From the NCBI GenBank assembly GCA_002308615.1, contig DBWC01000040.1, positions 1-8,485 on the forward strand: 8,485 nucleotides of DNA. Direction: 5' to 3'. The stretch's first letter is position 1. Every line of letters starts with the position of its first letter. Under the pieces are notes generated by a model. The model was not told where the DNA came from, did no database searches, and was given only the letters and a program-made list of their open reading frames with translations. The DNA comes from Clostridiales bacterium UBA1248. Lineage in GTDB: Bacteria > Bacillota > Clostridia > Oscillospirales > CAG-272. Made by a program: the position numbers and the translations under genes. Of this stretch, positions 6,130 through 8,485 are shown in pieces.

Positions 6130-6131
6130 CC

Positions 6132-6890
6132 TTGAAGAAGATAACGCAAACGTCGCTTTTTATAGAATTTTCGTCACAGTTTTTGGCTTTTGCCGCCGTT
6201 TTTGCGGCTGTCGCGGTCATATTCTCGTCGCCGTCGCTTAAAATGACGAAGGAGGAGACGGCGAAAATAGCTGACAGCGAGGCGGTGTCTGTTGAAACTC
6301 TGCCCGTGATAATCATAGACGCCGGGCACGGCGGCGCAGACGGCGGCGCGGTCGCATCCGACGGAACGCGTGAAAAAGATATAAACTTAAATATAGCAAA
6401 AGACGTCCGCGCGCTGCTTGTCAGTCTCGGCTTTGAGTGCGTAATGACAAGAGAAGAGGACGTAATGCTGTCCGACGGCTCGGGCGGCTCCGCCAAAATG
6501 AGCGATTTAAAACAGAGAGTCGCTTTGACGGACGGCAAAGAATGTATTTTCGTAAGCATACATCAGAACAAATTCCCGCAGGATACGTGCAGCGGCACGC
6601 AGGTGTATTATTCAAAAAACGATCCGGGATCCGCTGTTCTGGCAGAGGCGGTGCAGGAATGCGTGCGGACGTACATACAACCGTTGAACACGCGCAGGAT
6701 AAAGCCGGCGGGATCGGAGATATTCGTGCTTGACAGGTGCCGCGTGCCGGCGATCTTGATAGAGTGCGGATTTTTGTCAAATCCCGCGGAGCTTTTGAAG
6801 CTCAAGGACGAAGAATATCAAAGAAAAATCGCCTGTGCGATAGCCGCTTCTGTCGCGTCGTACGCGGTGTCCGGCGAGGCCGGGCGTTAA
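6132..6890 (+). CDS. cwlD: CwlD-like N-acetylmuramoyl-L-alanine amidase (Amidase_3)
   Basis: This is a zinc amidase that cleaves the bond between muramic acid and the stem peptide. CwlD in Bacillus and Clostridium prepares spore cortex for muramic-delta-lactam formation. An N-terminal signal or anchor helix (about 10-32) is followed by a short linker and the Amidase_3 domain (about 58-247). The zinc ligands are visible as H66 (DAGHGGADGG), E81 (REKD) and H144 (SIHQNKF), with catalytic E211 in ILIECGFLSN. The MTREED motif followed by an insert and the DLKQRV segment matches CwlD rather than LytC-type amidases, and no SH3 or cell-wall repeat domains are present. The start is TTG at 6132, with GGAGG 6 nt upstream; the next ATG in frame (6243) would remove the membrane helix. 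The lipoprotein gene follows after 22 nt. A sporulation role is inferred from the family. Confidence 0.88.
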   Translation: MKKITQTSLFIEFSSQFLAFAAVFAAVAVIFSSPSLKMTKEETAKIADSEAVSVETLPVIIIDAGHGGADGGAVASDGTREKDINLNIAKDVRALLVSLGFECVMTREEDVMLSDGSGGSAKMSDLKQRVALTDGKECIFVSIHQNKFPQDTCSGTQVYYSKNDPGSAVLAEAVQECVRTYIQPLNTRRIKPAGSEIFVLDRCRVPAILIECGFLSNPAELLKLKDEEYQRKIACAIAASVASYAVSGEAGR

Positions 6891-6912
6891 GATAAAGAAA
6901 GGACGGTAAAAT

Positions 6913-7785
6913 ATGAAATATAATATGATCAAACGGGTATTGGCAGCCGCGGCGGCTTTTGTTCTGCTCGCTCTTGCGGGCTGCGGCTCCGCGAAAACGG
7001 AGCCGGGCGGCGCCCAGAAGTTGATCGAAGAGCTCGTTGTGGATTACGGCAATTACGGAGAGGAAGCTTCCGCGCGCGTTGACGAGCTTTTGAAAGAACT
7101 GAGTGTAAAAGACAAAAATCTCGGCTCGCGCTGGGAAAAGATTATGGATATATGGAAGACCGTCAACACGTCTGCTGCGCTCAATTACGACGTTTTGCCA
7201 AACGGACTGTCGGAGACGGACGAGCTTTGCATCGTTGCGCTCGGCTTTCAGCTTGAACCGGACGGCACGATGCGCGAAGAGCTGATACAGCGGTTGAACG
7301 TAGTGTTAAACAGCGCGAAAAAATATCCGAACTGTTACGTCGTCTGCACGGGCGGCGGCACGGCGGCGGAAAACGAGTCCGCTACGGAAGCCGGAGAAAT
7401 GGCAAAATGGCTTATTGAAAAAGGATTAGATAAAAAGCGCGTTATAGTGGAGGACAAGTCTATAACCACCGCGCAGAACGCTATATTTACGTACGATATA
7501 CTTACCACGCAGTATCCGAAAGTAAAACAGATAGCAATTATTTCAAGCGATTATCACATAGCCACGGGCGAGCTGCTTTTCAAAGCAGAATCAATTCTAA
7601 GAGCAAGCGCACAGGATGACGAAAAGCTGAGGGTCGTCTCAAACGCGGCGTGGAAAGCGCCGTCCGGCACCCTTTCAACGATGTTTCAGGCGGGCGCTTT
7701 GATAGAGCTTTCCGGCGACACGAAAACGGCGTTTGAAATTTATTACGACAATTACGATATACACGATCTGCCGCCGCTCAAATGA
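6913..7785 (+). CDS. Lipoprotein with YdcF/SanA-like DUF218 domain
   Basis: This is an exported lipoprotein of 290 residues. The N-terminus has a basic start, a hydrophobic stretch (9-22) and a lipobox LAGC with the lipidated cysteine at C24. A helical linker (about 32-90) leads to a DUF218 domain (about 103-235). Recognisable features are the first strand IVALGFQLEPDG, the Gly-rich VVCTGGGTA loop (143-151), E159, the ITTAQNA segment (184-190) and the strand IAIISSDYHIA (208-218). The family includes E. coli SanA and YdcF; its activity is poorly defined, with envelope barrier roles reported for SanA. AGAAAGGA lies upstream at suitable spacing. The position right after the CwlD-like amidase suggests envelope or sporulation work on the outer face of the membrane, which is inference. 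Confidence 0.85.
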   Translation: MKYNMIKRVLAAAAAFVLLALAGCGSAKTEPGGAQKLIEELVVDYGNYGEEASARVDELLKELSVKDKNLGSRWEKIMDIWKTVNTSAALNYDVLPNGLSETDELCIVALGFQLEPDGTMREELIQRLNVVLNSAKKYPNCYVVCTGGGTAAENESATEAGEMAKWLIEKGLDKKRVIVEDKSITTAQNAIFTYDILTTQYPKVKQIAIISSDYHIATGELLFKAESILRASAQDDEKLRVVSNAAWKAPSGTLSTMFQAGALIELSGDTKTAFEIYYDNYDIHDLPPLK

Positions 7786-7809
7786 TTTTAATAAAAAAAG
7801 GAATAAAAA

Positions 7810-8304
7810 ATGGTACGCTTAGAGAAGATCAACCCGAAAAACGTATGGGAAGTTATAGACCTGAAATTAAGAAAAGATCAAAAGAATTTTGTTTGCTCAA
7901 ACAGCGTAAGCATCATACAGGCTTATACGGCAAAAGAAACGAAGTGTTCCGCGTTTCCGTTCGCCGTTTATAACGATAAAAAAATCGTCGGTTTTCTTAT
8001 GGTCTGCTATAATGAAGGCGCGTTTTACGAGTTTTATAACGAAGTACCGCCTAAGTCGCTTGTAAACAATTACAGCATCTGCCGTATCATGATAGACAAA
8101 AGATACCAGGGAAGAGGCTACGGCAGACAGACGCTGAAGCTCGCGCTTGATTTTGTCAGGACTTTCCCCTGCGGACAAGCCGAATACTGCGAAATATCGT
8201 ACGAGCCGGAAAACACGGTCGCCAAAGCGCTTTACCGGTCGTTCGGTTTTGAGGAAAACGGAGAAATGGACGGGGACGAGCTCGTCGCGGTGCTGAAGCT
8301 GTAA
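7810..8304 (+). CDS. GNAT acetyltransferase, BltD/PaiA-like (probable polyamine N-acetyltransferase)
   Basis: This is a cytoplasmic 164-residue GNAT enzyme that transfers an acetyl group from acetyl-CoA to an amine. Motif A is clear: strand YSICRIMIDKRY followed by the CoA-pyrophosphate loop QGRGYG (100-105). Motif B has EPENTVAKALYRSFGF with the usual catalytic Tyr at 142. The C-terminal FEENGEMDGDELVAVL matches the end of Bacillus spermine/spermidine acetyltransferases (BltD, PaiA), so a polyamine or similar small amine is the best guess for substrate. The N-terminal half is more divergent and does not settle specificity. The start ATG has AAAAGGA upstream and lies 24 nt after the lipoprotein stop, so it probably shares that transcript. 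No intrinsic terminator with a T run follows. Confidence 0.87.
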   Translation: MVRLEKINPKNVWEVIDLKLRKDQKNFVCSNSVSIIQAYTAKETKCSAFPFAVYNDKKIVGFLMVCYNEGAFYEFYNEVPPKSLVNNYSICRIMIDKRYQGRGYGRQTLKLALDFVRTFPCGQAEYCEISYEPENTVAKALYRSFGFEENGEMDGDELVAVLKL

Positions 8305-8398
8305 AGAATTAAGAATTAAGGATAATCGGTTGATTCATTGTAGGGGAGGGGTCTCCCCTCCCGAGTTAAAAGTTTAAAGTTACGAGTTTAGAGTTGAA
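8305..8398. repeat. Small intergenic repeat element: heptamer arrays flanking a GC hairpin
   Basis: The left flank has three 7-nt units (AGAATTA, AGAATTA, AGGATAA; 8305-8325). The centre has a perfect 8-bp stem GGGAGGGG/CCCCTCCC with a 3-nt loop (8344-8362). The right flank has five AGTTNNN heptamers in exact 7-nt register (8364, 8371, 8378, 8385, 8392). The base composition is unlike the adjoining genes. No terminal inverted repeats, target duplication or ORF is seen, so mobility (MITE-like) is only a guess. It fills the gap between the GNAT stop and the radical SAM start. Confidence 0.6.
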
Positions 8399-8485
8399 TA
8401 AGTATCTGAAAAATCTTGACAGGATAGAGGTCGTAATGACTTTAGCCTGCACGGGAAAATGCAAACACTGCCAGAACGGCGATCC
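8394..8485 (+). CDS. Radical SAM protein, N-terminal fragment (runs off the window)
   Basis: The frame reads (M)NKYLKNLDRIEVVMT and then LACTGKCKHCQNGD, which contains the CX3CX2C motif (codons at 8448, 8460 and 8469) that binds the [4Fe-4S] cluster of radical S-adenosylmethionine enzymes. The motif close to the N-terminus, followed by Q-N-G-D, is typical of short-leader radical SAM proteins such as maturases and activases. Too little is present to name the reaction. The likely start is TTG at 8394, which lies inside the last heptamer of the repeat element. The frame is open back to a stop at 8367, and the only later ATG (8436) leaves four residues before the first cysteine. No good Shine-Dalgarno is visible. 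Confidence 0.72.
   Translation, partial: MNKYLKNLDRIEVVMTLACTGKCKHCQNGD

Noticed and set aside
6059..6559. Minus-strand open frame opposite the CwlD-like gene
   Set aside because: Ala/Ser-rich shadow of a gene that has all amidase catalytic residues on the other strand.
7782..7973. Short open frame starting with ATGA at the end of the lipoprotein gene
   Set aside because: It overlaps the GNAT gene out of frame, has no strong RBS, and its sequence is a frame-shifted reading of the acetyltransferase.
8344..8362. GC hairpin after the GNAT gene as a Rho-independent terminator
   Set aside because: Neither strand has a T run after the stem; it is better explained as the core of the repeat element.
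1..8485. CRISPR array, defence island or prophage
   Set aside because: No regularly spaced long repeats, no cas, restriction or phage structural genes; the recombinase alone is not enough.

Overview
The window looks like chromosomal DNA from an anaerobic, probably spore-forming Bacillota of the class Clostridia (Oscillospirales or Christensenellales type). The evidence is moderate GC with AT-rich intergenic gaps, strong AGGAGG ribosome-binding sites, sigma-A promoters with 17-bp spacers, a CwlD-type cortex amidase, an OmpR/HisKA two-component pair and a GNAT protein close to Bacillus BltD/PaiA. No phage, plasmid, transposase or CRISPR signal is visible. Assignment below class is inference.

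Layout: (1) 1-47, the 5' part of a tRNA-Arg(CCT) on the minus strand with its own promoter at 132-160. (2) 212-2148, a rightward two-gene unit: a NYN-domain putative ribonuclease with an odd start region (GTG inside the Shine-Dalgarno, AUA at the ideal place), then a PAS protein with what looks like a dead histidine-kinase ATPase fold. (3) 2132-4266, a leftward response regulator/sensor kinase operon whose genes overlap by ATGA and whose promoter carries two adjacent 11-bp direct repeats. (4) 4339-5382, a leftward XerC/D-type tyrosine recombinase with all catalytic residues. (5) 5482-8304, a rightward cluster: small membrane protein, CwlD-like amidase (TTG start, RBS inside a predicted hairpin), YdcF/DUF218 lipoprotein, and polyamine-type GNAT acetyltransferase. 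(6) 8305-8398, a small repeat element (heptamer arrays flanking a GC hairpin). (7) 8394-8485, the start of a radical SAM protein cut by the window edge.

How the parts relate: the PAS-protein gene and the sensor-kinase gene converge and overlap by 17 bp. Each transcript appears to end at a Rho-independent terminator lying inside the coding region of the opposing gene (2254-2280 for the rightward one, 1961-1994 for the leftward one), so the two mRNAs should share about 320 nt of antisense overlap. The two-component pair probably autoregulates. The recombinase and the membrane-protein cluster diverge from a shared 157-bp region that contains a palindrome and repeated GCGTAA half-sites. The cell-envelope character of the CwlD, lipoprotein and membrane-protein genes suggests an envelope or sporulation role for the right-hand cluster; the NYN/PAS pair may be an RNA-turnover module with a sensory partner. 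These functional links are inferred from layout.
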